Below are positions 1-11,164 of a stretch of DNA of 64,000 nt, in pieces. The DNA is from Beverwykella pulmonaria (taxonomy: Eukaryota > Ascomycota > Dothideomycetes > Pleosporales > Melanommataceae): contig BCHH01000001.1 in the NCBI GenBank assembly GCA_001599595.1, positions 4,245,068 to 4,309,067 on the forward strand, in the 5' to 3' direction. The notes beneath the pieces were generated by a model. The model had not been told where the DNA came from. It ran no database searches and saw nothing but the letters and a program-made list of their open reading frames with translations. A program made the position numbers and the translations under genes. The stretch's first letter is position 1, and each line of letters starts with the position of its first letter.

Positions 1-653
1 TAGCCAACTGTCAAAGAACTATCCGGGAAGTTTATCTTCTGTCTCACAGGCGATCACAACACCAAACATTATTATGCCGAGCATATGACGGCCGAAAGCC
101 TATGTTTCTGTGACTTCGACTCTGGGAAACTCTGAGACACACAAGTATTAGGTCTCGCACGATGCGCCCTTATAGTAATCGGGCTTAACCTCAAACAATA
201 GTTAGCAATACATTGGTTACTACTTGATCGAATACTCTTTTCAGAAAGCCAACCCCTTTACTGTCTTAGTATCGCACCGTTGATCTTCGTCTACACTCAT
301 ACCCCGAGAACCAACCCGCTAGACCTCTAGTAGTCATCTTCCTCGCCCGAAGCTCTTCGACCACTTTGAGAACTTAACAAAGTTCCTCTAGTTTAATTTA
401 TCTAAATAGTAGTTAATTTAAAGCTTTTTATAGGCAATTTGTATAAGATATATTATACATACTGCGCCGTAGCGGCACTGGTTGAAGGCTTGGATGCATG
501 GTACAAGGAACAGATCTTGGATTCCTTGTCAGCTGCTTGCTTCGTCAAATTGACGCGACATATATATATGGGCATCGGAGCATCACGCCCCCGAGGAAGA
601 TCATCATCATCACAACGAACACGAATCATTTCTTCTGTCTTTCATCACATCAT

Positions 654-850
654 CTTTCTTTCATTCGCTTGGTAGCTAGATATACTGAAATTGCAACAGT
701 CTGCTGCCAAACCTCATCTTCTATGTGAACATCATCCTACCATTAGTGCATTGCTGCTTCGGACATTGCATGGATGCAAGTCGCCTTCTATCCTTGTGAT
801 TTTCTATGTCACACCTTTACTCCACCACAATAGCTATAATAGTACTTCTA
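654..850. repeat. Dispersed repeat A, copy 1
   Basis: This stretch aligns by eye with 51876-52030. Both contain the words AGTGCATTGCTGC, AGTCGCC and TTTACTCCACC in the same order and similar spacing, with many substitutions between them. It is probably an old, degenerate mobile-element fragment or a duplicated intergenic segment. No coding capacity or terminal repeat was recognised. Confidence 0.55.
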
Positions 851-1104
851 AAGCAGCTTTATTGTTTGCATTAGTTTCTGTACATATTTTTGTCACGAAG
901 GCGCAGTATCACAAGAGAACCAAGCATCAGATTCTCTAGATTGATAGACTACGTACGACTATCGTGGTTGTCGAAGAGGAAAGCTAGAGAACAAAGAAAG
1001 GACCGGGTGCCTCGGCTATATACTCAGGGATATGGTCAAGGCGCAGGGGCATGGTTAAGGCTCAAGGCACTCACGCGACGAGCGTGTGTGTGGCGGGAAC
1101 GACG

Positions 1105-1312
1105 GTTACCGTCATAATTTTATGGCATAGTAAGTAGTGTACTAAATTTTATTAAATAGTATTAGGTTCTTAGCCTACTAAAGTATAGCTAGTGTTTGTT
1201 TACTAAAGGTATACTAGATGCTTTTCTTAAGAAGCTTAGTTAGTAGTTATATAATACGTCTATAGTTCTTAAGAAAGATATAATAGAAATTGTAAAAGTC
1301 TAGAAATAATTA
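1105..1312. other. AT-rich, TpA-rich block
   Basis: The block is dominated by A and T, with many TA steps and short words such as TTAGTAG and TAGTATT. It contrasts with the near-balanced composition on both sides. In filamentous ascomycetes such islands are often relics of repeats mutated by RIP, but no parent element is recognisable here. Confidence 0.4.
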
Positions 1313-2017
1313 TAGGCTTGGGCGGCGGCGCTGCTCATGATTTGTTCTGCGGGCTGTGCTTTTGCTTGTTACGATTTTGTTGAGCTTTGGAACGACGGGC
1401 CCCGCCTATGGGGCTACGGCTTTTATCTTTCTGTTTCAGCTTGTAATGGGAATTGGATAGGTAAGTTCTCCTGTTTTCTTTGGCTTCCAAGTTCTTTTTC
1501 ATTGACGAAATTTCCAGCTTCCGGTCCCCTGGTTCTATCCCTCTGAAATCAGCACGACACGCATGCGAACAAAGATGCAAGCCATCTCAGCCTGGAACTA
1601 GATGTCCGTCTTTATTGTTGTGAAGATCACGCCTATCGCATTCGGTCCGCACTCGGTCACTTGCCCCCACTCATAAAACGAGCTAACCTATTGGATAGCG
1701 AGCATCTCCTGGCACACATTTATCATCTTCGCGATCCTCAATGCAGCATTTTTATGTTTTGTTCTATACTGGGTTAGGCCGCCAAGCTTCTCAGCAAAAG
1801 TTCCTGAGTCGATCCCAGGATGCCTCAGAGCCTCAACCATCAACTATCAGCAACCTCATCAAGCAATCAATTCGGCCCCAGATTGTACAATTCTGCGATC
1901 CCGCCCACCATCCCATAGTTCTCTGTTTTTTGCCCGTTGTAGATAGTTATCGCGCTTTGCGCTCGGCCGAACAGCTGGCTCACGATTGACGCGCTGAGTG
2001 AGATTCAGGATCAGGTA

Positions 2018-2175
2018 TTGACGCTCACGGCAGCTTAAGAACCTGGTCAAGATAGCTGAATCCCCCTTGATGAGGTTTGACGCTCACGGCAGCTTAAGAA
2101 CCTCATCAAGACAGCTAAATCTCCCTTGATGAGGTTTGACGCTCACGGCAGCTTAAGAACCTCATCAAGATAGTA
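2018..2175. repeat. 59-bp tandem repeat with internal hairpin
   Basis: The unit starts at 2018, 2077 and 2136 (59-bp period, about 2.7 copies) and opens with TTGACGCTCACGG. Copy 2 contains a perfect 12-bp inverted repeat: AACCTCATCAAG, a 15-nt spacer, then CTTGATGAGGTT. Copy 1 differs at two positions in the left arm (CTGGTC for CTCATC). No gene overlaps it convincingly. Confidence 0.85.
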
Positions 2176-2566
2176 GTCACGTGAACCCACTTCGAGCCTA
2201 CGCCCCCAAATATAGCCTTGTTTTTCTCCCAAAAAACCAACCACCACACCTTGCTCGGGCCGATGAGATTGTATAGACCTCTGGTCTACTGCTTCTACCC
2301 CGAAACGAAAGGTATTCATCTCGAAGACATCCCGTTGCTGTTCCACAAAAGTGATATTACTGGAGGTTTTTTCACATCGAAGGGAGGGAGAATCGTAATC
2401 CCGAGTCAGCACGCACAGGAGGCGCATGTTGACTAGAAAATTCAGAGTAAACAAGAAGAATAGGGTATCCAGATGGAGGTCAAGCCATGAACATTGAATA
2501 TTCATGATTAGAAGAACTCTGAGACTTAAGTTGAGGCAATTCAGTATTATTTCTGATCCTGCTAAA

Positions 2567-4213
2567 TCACCACTGATAGAGCTTGCTCATCCAATCTAAC
2601 AAAAATGCCCTCTTCTCCTCACTTCCAGTGAACTCTGCCGCCCCCCACTCATCTCCTAACCACATAGTCTGCGCCTTTGCACTCTCCGACGGCGGCCACG
2701 CAGTCAAATTCCCTCCATTCGGATTTCCCGTCTTGATAAAATTAACCCAGTAATTCGACATTGTCTCAGCAATTTGATAGTCCTTCGTTGTCCACGTAGC
2801 ATTATCGTAGGATGCATACGGGATGTTGTTGAATGTGTACCACAACTCGCTCCCGTGATACGCACCCGAAGCACTATTTTCAGCTGGGGTGTGAGTCCAG
2901 TAGTACGTGTAAACGCTGCTCTTCGCGCCACCGGCAGCCCACTCGCTTGCCCACTTCCACGTCGAGGTGCGGGAGAGATCGCGGTAGAACGCGTTCGCCT
3001 GGCTTCCTGCAGTGCTGTCGTTTCCAGGTGGATAAAGGGCAAGAAACTCGCTGCTGTAGTTCTGGAACATGGTGCTGAAATCAGCGGTGTACTTAGCTGC
3101 AGTGAGGGTCGTGGTAGGAGATGCACCAGACTCGTCTTTGTTGTTACCGGTCAGGATTGGCACGTCGAGATGTGCGTTCAGGCGTAGTGATTCGCCGTAA
3201 TTATATGGGTAGACGTAGCCGTCGATGACAGGACGCCAGAGAGGTGGGTTCATGAATGCTGAGGAGAGGTTGGCGAAAACGGTGCCGTCGAAGGTGTGAT
3301 CGCTGCTTGAGCCGAAGGAGACGAGTGTCTCAACAGATGTATTTCGCGCAGCGGCAATAGATGACACATTGAGCGAGGTTTGCAGGAATGTCACTCCCTG
3401 CGCCTCTGCTGCTGTCTTGTTACGATGACTAGTGGCCAGTGATCCAGTCATGGGATCGTGAGATGCACGGGCGCCAGATTCTGCAATCACACCATGCACC
3501 AGACCCTTGGTGAGAGCGCTATACATGACAGACAAAGCACTTGCGGATCCGGCTGACTGCCCGCCAACGACGACCTGATCCGGATTTCCACCGAAGCTGG
3601 CAATGTTTTCTTGAACCCATTTCAGCGCAAACTGTTGGTCCAAGATACCGTAATTGCCGGAGCTGTTGTGTCCCGATTCGGCTGAGAGATCAGGATGCGC
3701 AAGAAAGCCAAACGCTCCAAGTCGGTAGTTCAGCGTTACAACAATGACATCTTTGATGGCCAGACCAGAGCCATCGTAGGTTAATACGTCGGCTGATCCG
3801 CCTTCGAAACGCCCACCGAAGATCCAAACAAAGACAGGTAATCTCCGGGATGCGAGGTTGGATGTATCGTTATACGTGGGCGTCCATATGTTGAGCGTGA
3901 GACAATCTTCGCTGTAAGTTGAGAGTCCATTCCCAAAGATACCTGCTGACCCTCCTGCACCCTGTGCACACTGAAGTCCAAATTTCGTTGCATTGAGTAC
4001 GCCGTCCCAAGACGAAGCTGCTTGTGGAGCTTTCCAGCGAAGGTCTCCTGTGGGCGGCGCGGCGAAAGGAATGCCTTTGTATACAGTTGCGCCAGTTCGG
4101 TAGGGAGATACCATGCCACGGAGTTGACCTTGGTTAGTTTTGATGATTGGAAGAGTAGAGCCTGCCGTCACAGAGGCTACGGTCAAGACAGAAGCGAGAA
4201 ATGAAACGCGCAT
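2567..4213 (-). CDS. Secreted type-B carboxylesterase/lipase
   Basis: An intronless gene of 548 residues, the usual size for fungal alpha/beta-hydrolase type-B carboxylesterases. The chosen ATG at 4213 opens with a signal peptide (MRVSFLASVLTVASVTAG). An earlier in-frame start would add 23 residues in front of it. Visible hallmarks are EDCLTLNIW (type-B signature 2), the nucleophile elbow GGQSAGS with Ser about 220, the acid in NNKDESGA (Glu about 361) and the histidine in AYHGSELWY (His about 453), so the triad is complete. It should hydrolyse carboxylic esters outside the cell or in the secretory pathway; the substrate cannot be read from sequence. It ends YQW-stop. No co-functional neighbour is evident. 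Confidence 0.93.
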   Translation of the reverse strand: MRVSFLASVLTVASVTAGSTLPIIKTNQGQLRGMVSPYRTGATVYKGIPFAAPPTGDLRWKAPQAASSWDGVLNATKFGLQCAQGAGGSAGIFGNGLSTYSEDCLTLNIWTPTYNDTSNLASRRLPVFVWIFGGRFEGGSADVLTYDGSGLAIKDVIVVTLNYRLGAFGFLAHPDLSAESGHNSSGNYGILDQQFALKWVQENIASFGGNPDQVVVGGQSAGSASALSVMYSALTKGLVHGVIAESGARASHDPMTGSLATSHRNKTAAEAQGVTFLQTSLNVSSIAAARNTSVETLVSFGSSSDHTFDGTVFANLSSAFMNPPLWRPVIDGYVYPYNYGESLRLNAHLDVPILTGNNKDESGASPTTTLTAAKYTADFSTMFQNYSSEFLALYPPGNDSTAGSQANAFYRDLSRTSTWKWASEWAAGGAKSSVYTYYWTHTPAENSASGAYHGSELWYTFNNIPYASYDNATWTTKDYQIAETMSNYWVNFIKTGNPNGGNLTAWPPSESAKAQTMWLGDEWGAAEFTGSEEKRAFLLDWMSKLYQW

Positions 4214-5671
4214 GGTTGGAGATAGGAAACGAAAGCGTGTGTGACTGATTTGATGCAAAGAAACAATCAGAAAGATGTGCAACTCGAATTCTTAAGGATT
4301 TTATGAGAGAAACCCTTGGTACGACCTAGCATACGCGTCGTCATTGTCCCAAAGCTCATGTCGTATATTCCGAAAATTTAAGACTTAAAAATGGATGGAA
4401 AAAGTTCGGAAGAACCAGGTTATAGTACCCTCTGGCAACTGTCGCACAGCCGAAAGTGCAGCTGGAGCGTATAATCTGCTAAGGATAGCACTATAGTAAG
4501 ATTGAGGGTGGCAGGCTGTGCGTCATGCTTGCGTGGAAGTTTGTACGACTTCGTACATCCGTCTTTAGTCTCCTGTTTTTTTTGTCACCCAGCCAAACAT
4601 TCTGTTGTCCGACTGTGGGCCAACCGGTGCCTCATCGCTCGGCCCGTAGGAATTCGCATGCCTACATGTGGAATGTTCAGCTAATGTTTCCAAACAATAT
4701 CCGCTCTGTTGAAGCATACGCGGCTTGAAAGTCTTGAAACATGACTGCTAAAGCCGCCTGACGAAGGGTCTGTGTCTGTCATCTTTGGTGTAGGCCGTTT
4801 GTAGTCGAGTTACAGCAAAGAGGAGATGGATGTTTGATGCACTGGGGAAATTGTGCAAGTGGAAATATAAAGCCAGCCTAGCTCGGAGCTAAATCGCAAT
4901 CGTCGGCGCTAATATTTTGAGGTTTTCCCCAACACTCCGACGCTCATCGCAAACGCATCACATATATCATATCTAACTCATCCTAACACATCTACCAAAA
5001 AAGGTTGACCGATTGTCTCACATCACCATCCCCCTTCCTTAAAAGAAAAGCAAATAGGTCTTTCAGCACCACTGCCACAGCCATAACATGGACTAAGGGC
5101 TTCTCTTCCTCATTGCCTCTCCTCCCCATCTTGCTTCCACATCGCCTCTATCCCTTTTAATTTTCCCCTCAACTACTTTATCGGAACATGTCATTACTTC
5201 GGCCCTATTCTCACAAAGCACTGCCCTGGATTTAGCTCCAAAAAGACAATCGCAAAGCCTGGCTGTATAGGATGCCTGTTGTGGTAAGCTTGGGAACTAA
5301 TGAGTGGGTGGAGAGGGCTTACAATGGCTGTTCTCTGTCCTAATTTCAGTGGATCAACTGTAGCGGACGCGAAGGCCAGCAGAGTAGTAATGGAACGCGC
5401 AATTGTGATAGAGATACACATTCCGCACAGCTAGATTCGATAGCTTGAAGGATTGATCTGGGACTTGATGCAATCTTTTTGGAGAGGATTGGCGAAGTCA
5501 GATGGTGCGCTTTATACTCGAGAGCCTCCAGCTACACACATTTGTGCAACTATGTTCGGGCGGTACATTTGAAAGCGAAATATCCCGCGCAATTATTGGT
5601 GAACGATTTGTGCTGGTTGTCTATGCTCGTACACATATCCGAGGTTTTGCTACGTCCATATTGACAGGGTT
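4214..5671. other. Intergenic, esterase promoter side
   Basis: This is the upstream region of the minus-strand esterase and the 3' flank of the minus-strand thioesterase. A pyrimidine-rich stretch lies near 5080-5160. Short open frames on both strands lack domains and splice partners, and none is called. Confidence 0.5.
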
Positions 5672-6367
5672 TCATATCTTCACCGCCAGCCCATTAGCCT
5701 TACTCTTCACGAAGCTGCCCCTGCCCTCCGCGAATACCCCCCCATGCCCATCTTCTATCCACCCCACAGTCTCGATCCATCTCCCTGCTTCCCTCACAAT
5801 CCTGGCTCTACACAGCACTACTGTAGGCGTGGTGATAACCTTCTTATACTTGACATTGAGCTCCGCCGTCGCACTCGTATTCTCATGCGAAAAGCTTATC
5901 AAAGAGCCCATAACCTGATCCAACAACGTAGCTGTTACGCCTCCATGTAGCCGGTGCGTCGCTCCATCAATTCCCGACCCCAATGAAACCAGTATCAGGG
6001 CCTCTGGCTCATCGAGCGCGGCCTGGGTGTCCAACTCCTTCCGTTCCTCTCCCTCTTCCCTTCCAACTCTGTTATCTGGCGTAGAAGTATCAACCCCAAG
6101 CAACGCATCACTCGCTGCCTCCGCATCTGCGATCCCTGCCGCTCTGCCTCTCCCCGGTCTATACAGCGAGAGATAGGCGCGCACCGCATCATTTGTAAAA
6201 AGCGTCTTTGCAAAGAATGTATTTGAGACACCTGTCGATTCCTGCTCGGGCGGCACTCGCTTTGTGATTTTGGTAACGGCGGGGTCAGAGAGGAGAGCGT
6301 TGCACCATTCGTGTTTAGTGAAGTCTTCGAGGTGCTCAATTTGGTGCGATGGGAGGGGTGGAGTCAT
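5672..6367 (-). CDS. Hotdog-fold thioesterase (PaaI-like)
   Basis: A single-exon gene of 231 residues. The start at 6367 is chosen because it is an ATG in strong context (CCACCATGA); the 14 upstream codons of the open frame have no ATG. The C-terminal half carries the 4HBT/PaaI hallmark: RLHGGVTATLLDQVMG, then beta-strand segments with TAELNVKYKKVI and a closing VFAEGRGSFV. This is the segment that binds the acyl-CoA thioester in the family. An Arg/Glu-rich variable insert (about residues 90-120) separates it from an N-terminal helix region (HEWCNALLSD). The predicted role is hydrolysis of an acyl thioester, possibly mitochondrial or cytosolic. No biosynthetic cluster surrounds it, so the substrate is unknown. 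Confidence 0.85.
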   Translation of the reverse strand: MTPPLPSHQIEHLEDFTKHEWCNALLSDPAVTKITKRVPPEQESTGVSNTFFAKTLFTNDAVRAYLSLYRPGRGRAAGIADAEAASDALLGVDTSTPDNRVGREEGEERKELDTQAALDEPEALILVSLGSGIDGATHRLHGGVTATLLDQVMGSLISFSHENTSATAELNVKYKKVITTPTVVLCRARIVREAGRWIETVGWIEDGHGGVFAEGRGSFVKSKANGLAVKI

Positions 6368-8380
6368 GGTGGATCGCGGGGTATCGTGAATGCGTAGGAA
6401 TGGGTTCAAGGTTTCAATTGCAGGAGGTGGAGTAGGAAATGTTGTGCCTGAGGCGGTAGTTAGTTTGAGCGGGTTAGTGCATAGATCTAGTTTGGATGCG
6501 AGTCCTCAGTTTCGAGGTTCATAGTATGGGAGGAACTGCCCGAGGTTGCGGAGGCTGCGGAGATAATTAGACAACCTTGGCAGGAGATCCCTCGGCAGAG
6601 CAACGTCACGTGGTCGCCACTGTAACTAAAACATATCACGATGAAACGAGATTGATGAACAAGCCTAGAACACCACGCCTCTATCTGAAGAGTGTGATGA
6701 AACAAAGTCAAGCGCGGGAGGGTGAAAGAGGGGTTCAGCCGTTAGACTTCTTACTAGCTCTTTCACTTGAACCCTTTCCAAAGAGTAGCCTCAGACGAGC
6801 CGCTCCTACTCCGGGAGAGATGTCTCCGATGGTGCGTTGAGACGGATCGCACTCCTCAAATCTCGCTGCATGAGGGGATACTCGTTAAGATGCTACTTGC
6901 CGCCTTGGTAGCTGCAAATTTCGAAGCACCTGTCCGTCAACGAGGTCTTGAAATAGTGACACTCTTGATCGCGCGAAACTCGACCTTTCAGTCTTCCGAG
7001 GCTGCACTCGAGACTCGGGAGATTTGATATCAAATATAGAAGTTCATCCTGGATGGGCGTCAAAGTAGGCGCACAAAGAAATGGAGACGAATACTCGCAG
7101 ACAATGCGCACCTATCAAGTGCTCTCGGTTGCGTTGTGCCTCGATGCGCTAGCCTCCAATCCGACGGCTGCGTGCGCTCAGACATGAAACGGGCCAAGGA
7201 CTGTCGACATCCCACTCCCATTCCGTCGCTCCACTTCCCACAACCTTTCTGCTCCTTCCGAAGCACCTCTGCGGCGAACACTCGCCTGTCGTCGCGTGGT
7301 GCAAGCCTCATCTTCGCACGCCCTTGATACATCGTCCATACGTGGTGAATGATTTTCGCTGCCGTGACGCGTCCACCGCCTCTCACCGAGATGTTTCGTT
7401 CCGACTCTCGAGAGACAGAACTCTCTCTGCCAGTATCGCAAGGAAGAAACGGAAGGCTGCGGCCAAGAGTGTCGCACGCTATCCAAATGCCTGAGTAGTC
7501 TGGTAGGGGCCTCTCATGGTCAACCGAGATGCTGTCTTGTTGCGGTTTCCTTGATTCTGGAGTGGTAGCGGTAGGCGCGCATTATCACTTTTTTACTTCT
7601 TCACCGCTTCAACGCAGCGTGTGAGGCGCTGCTTTCCTTGCTCTTCATTTCCTTCAATAGACTACCGCCTTGCGATGTCGGCGCAAGCCTCGCCGGCTGC
7701 GCGTAGAAGGTTCGGCTCGGCTCCCCATCTGGCGGCTACAGATGTGGTCCACGATGAAACGCAGATCGAGCACCACACATCAGGCTCAAAAGCTTAAATG
7801 CGGGCTGCATCTGTGGCGTTTTGGTTTCGCTACTTCTCTTTGCGTGCTCTTCATTGGCTCCTATCACATCTGCAAGACTGTCGCGGGCAATTCTTAAATC
7901 TTCCGGGCGTTTGTCTCACCACAAGACTTGCGTTCTCCCGCTTGAATAAAGCATGGCCAGGCCCCGGGAATACGAAGGACTCTTCATAGCTCCTGCTCTG
8001 TTCCGCTTCCCTTCTCTTCTCTCTTTGTGTGAATCCTGGTTGCGGGCAACAAAGAATACGCTTTTATTGTTCACAGAACAATGGCTTTGTTACCTTCCAG
8101 GTGAAGGAGGAATCGTCACGTGCTATCCAACATCGTGCGCTAATAACGTCGTCAACCAACCAACTTCGACTACTATCATATTTTTCTTCTACACCGTAGC
8201 CTCTTTTCGTCCGCAAACGCAAACACTCTCACGAAACCTGCCTGCAGCAAACCCATCAGTACTGTACGCAGCTACCGGATAGCATATATTCTACAACATC
8301 CTACCCTCTTTGCCGGCCAAGTCTACACTTCGTCATACGACACTTTCACTCACAGAACCGGTTTCTGCACCACTGAAAAC
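6368..8380. other. 2-kb intergenic region
   Basis: Divergent upstream regions of the thioesterase (minus) and the DUF7492 gene (plus). Open frames up to about 108 codons occur on both strands around 7060-7490 but overlap each other and show no motif. Pyrimidine-rich DNA just before 8381 looks like a fungal promoter or leader. Confidence 0.45.
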
Positions 8381-9649
8381 ATGCGTTGCCTCAGTACGAC
8401 CACGGCGCTGGCCATGTGCTTCGCGTCAACTGTGCTCGGACATACCTGGATCGCCCAGATGCGCACGATTGACAAGAATGGCGAATACGTGGGTGAATAC
8501 GGCTATCCGCGTAACTTCATTGCCACGACAGACCCGGGTTACAACGGTGACTTGAGCATGGTCCATCTTAGCCCGCCGCTCGAACAGCAGCCCCCCTTCA
8601 TAAATGCCACAAATCCTCTCTGTCACCGCAATCAGACAAAGCCCGTCCAGTCCGCCAAGTACCCACGCCTTCAGGCCAACCCCGGTGTTTGGATGGCCTT
8701 GAGGTACGCGGAGAACGGCCACACTAGCAACCCTAGTCCTTTGAACGGCCACACCCCTGGCACTTTGGACCTTGGCAGGCGAGAGAATGGGGGCACAGTC
8801 TTCGTTTTCGGCACAACGGAGCCCAAGGAGGACGAGAAGATTGCCAATGTCATCCAATGGACAAAGGACGGCAGCGGCGGCGATAAGCGTGGTATTCTTC
8901 TCGCAGCCAATGACTACGACGATGGCCGATGCTACCAGGTCAACGACTCTCCTGTCACCGGTCCGCGCATGAAGGCAACCCCCAACTTTGCCATGGGTCA
9001 GCCCGACGGGCCCGGAAACTTCGAACTGATGTGTGAGACGAATGTTCAATTGCCTAAGGACGCTGCCGTCGGCAAGCCTTACACTCTGTATTGGGTATGG
9101 AATTGGGGAATGGACCCAGTAAAGAGCAATCCTAATCCCAACCCCACCTTTCAAAATGGCAAAGACGAGTACTACACAACCTGCATGGACGTCGATGTTG
9201 TTGATGCCATCTCTTTGGACACCAACGTGAAGTTCGCTCTCGCTCAACAAGATGCTATGAAATTGGCCGTCCGAAACTACAAGTCTCGCACCGCGCTGAT
9301 CGAGGACCCGGTCAAGGCCGAAGTTGGCGATCTGTTCAAATCCGACCCATCATCCAACCCCACCAACACCCGTGCCGTGCCGCCTCAATCTACGTTCGCG
9401 ACCAGCATTGGTGCGCCGTATTTGAATGCTACATCCAAGGCGCTCGAGATTCCGACGCTCACCAAGCGCCCCAGCGACAAGCCAACGACGTTGCCGAGCG
9501 ACAACAACGACGTTGTCACCATCACCGTAACAGAGAAGGTGACTGTGACTGCCGCGGCTGTCACGTCGCTCATTACTCCTCGCTCCGAGCATCTCGCTCA
9601 CCGCAACGGTGCTAAGTTTTGGGGTAGGTATACAACCACCACCTTTTAA
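8381..9649 (+). CDS. Secreted DUF7492-type protein with LPMO-like N-terminal His
   Basis: An ATG at 8381 starts a 422-residue frame. Residues 1-20 form a signal peptide whose predicted cleavage after LG exposes His21 (HTWIAQM) as the mature N-terminus. The following GEYGYPRNF, NDSPVTGPR and YTLYWVWNWGMD segments match the fungal DUF7492 family as I remember it. Histidines at about 114 (NGHTS) and 124 (NGHTP) could complete a copper histidine brace as in lytic polysaccharide monooxygenases; this is inference. The tail from about residue 320 is Ser/Thr/Pro-rich and probably O-glycosylated. The 3' end is uncertain: GTAGGT at 9624 and an acceptor ending at 9759, with TACTAAT between, would splice to a short exon ending Gly-His-stop at 9767. 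Confidence 0.85.
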   Translation: MRCLSTTTALAMCFASTVLGHTWIAQMRTIDKNGEYVGEYGYPRNFIATTDPGYNGDLSMVHLSPPLEQQPPFINATNPLCHRNQTKPVQSAKYPRLQANPGVWMALRYAENGHTSNPSPLNGHTPGTLDLGRRENGGTVFVFGTTEPKEDEKIANVIQWTKDGSGGDKRGILLAANDYDDGRCYQVNDSPVTGPRMKATPNFAMGQPDGPGNFELMCETNVQLPKDAAVGKPYTLYWVWNWGMDPVKSNPNPNPTFQNGKDEYYTTCMDVDVVDAISLDTNVKFALAQQDAMKLAVRNYKSRTALIEDPVKAEVGDLFKSDPSSNPTNTRAVPPQSTFATSIGAPYLNATSKALEIPTLTKRPSDKPTTLPSDNNDVVTITVTEKVTVTAAAVTSLITPRSEHLAHRNGAKFWGRYTTTTF

Positions 9650-11164
9650 GTTTAACATTTCAATTTTTTTTGGTTCTTGCGTTGGATCATATACCCTTTA
9701 CGTTGTATTTCATCTTGTCTAGAACATCAATGTACTAATGATCTCCTTCTCTGTGGCAGGCCATTGAGACGGTGATGACTTTCTATTCTCAAATTTCGTA
9801 TAGAAACGTGCCCTCGTCATTCAATTTCTACTCTCAGACAAAGATCGCCCTCGAATCTCTCTTGTATGGTGCACAGTTATGGCTGCGAAAATCGAATAAA
9901 TTGGTATCGAACCGGCATTGGGTTGAGTGGCGAACATAGTTTTGGCATGGCATGGGCAAGGCAACGGTTATACCCCTGCATACACACTGGCGTTTCAAGC
10001 ATGACACGGCATGCATTCATGCTCAGCTATATATACAATATGCATTTGGCGGCGGTTTGCTTTCTGGCGTTCATCGGTCTTAGTGGAGATCTCCGATGCA
10101 GTAGTCCCCATATGGGATGCTGGATGTTGCCGGCGATCTCTCTGTGTATTAGTGAATGGAATGCTTGAATTTTTGGATATAGTGTGCATATGCTTCATGA
10201 TGTGTGCTGCGCCATGATTCTGATATTGTTTGTTTGCAGGCGTGAGGCGTTGGGTAGACAATAACTTTGTCACGTTGAGGGAGCGTTTGCAATATCTTTG
10301 TCACGTCGGTCTATATCTTGCTGCCGAACTGTGCCCACGTTTTCTATGTAATGTCCCCCCGTTGGATGGCGGAAAACCTACCGTGACGGAAAATATATGG
10401 GGTATTTTGACAAGTATACTTTCGAACGTTTAGGAACGTTTAGGGTCATTTTAACCTATAAACTACATCGCGGCCTTCTCTGTGGCTACCTTGTTTGGAC
10501 AAAGGCTCATCACTGGCTCGTCCTTAACGAAGTCGGTATCATTCTAACGCGATCACCTGTCTTGGTTAGAGTAAAGCCGCCCACACATTGTACATAATCA
10601 TTACGGTAATATTTATTTTTATTGGCTGTTAGACCTGTGGCTGCGCAAAGCCTTGGCAAGCGGGTCGATCCCAGCCCTACAGCCGCCTCGCGATTCAACT
10701 CAACCTTAGCCATGCTCATCAACCGACTCGACTCTCTAAAAACACCTACAGAATCGCCACCTTACAAGGGTGTGGCCAGATGCGACAAGCTTAAGGCAGC
10801 GTGGACGTTCGACAAAAGTAGGAAAAAGGACACGAGCTTCGGAGAAACATGCTTCCGTGCTTACTCTGCAGCGCAGCCTGATCGAACTGAAAAATGGACC
10901 ACCGGACCTGAAACCTATCAAACAGACAGCAAGGCTGAAAGGTTGTCACTGTGATACTGGTGAGTTAAAACTCAAGTAGTGTTTTCTGCACACGAAATTC
11001 CCTTGCTACTAGCGAGCACTTTTCGATTTCACGAGGTTTCACTAATAGCCGCTATAGTTGAACTTCGCACGATTGCCCCCCTCCGCTACCGCTACCTATG
11101 CGTAACGATTTACAATATAAACAACAGGAGAATACATATGGGAATAGGATAGCTGGATAACAGA
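9650..11164. other. Intergenic between DUF7492 and TPR-kinase genes
   Basis: No supported gene. It contains one copy of the shared TTTTCCGCC/GGGACRTTAC motif (10349-10378) and an ATG-less, domain-less stretch with open frames around 10622-10979. Those frames have no recognisable homology and are not called. Confidence 0.5.
10349..10378 (-). repeat. Shared ~30-bp motif, copy 1
   Basis: On the minus strand this reads GGTTTTCCGCCATCC, then AACGGGGGGACATTAC. The same architecture occurs on the plus strand at 16866-16894 and 25065-25092. It may be the end of a transposon or solo terminal repeats. Confidence 0.5.

Larger units (their letters stand above)
1..2566. other. Gene-poor left flank
   Basis: No open frame here has a recognisable domain or a convincing splice structure. 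The stretch holds a dispersed repeat (654-850), an AT-rich block (about 1105-1312) and a 59-bp tandem repeat (2018-2175). A 120-codon minus-strand frame (2143-2505) begins with ATG, but it runs into the tandem repeat and has no recognisable motif, so it is not called as a gene. The region is also the 3' flank of the esterase gene that ends at 2567. Confidence 0.6.

Noticed and set aside
2143..2505. 120-codon minus-strand ATG frame
   Set aside because: It runs into the 59-bp tandem repeat and has no recognisable domain or homolog that I can name.
8426..9250. 274-codon minus-strand frame opposite the DUF7492 gene
   Set aside because: It mirrors a well-supported plus-strand gene with signal peptide and domain; its translation shows no motif.
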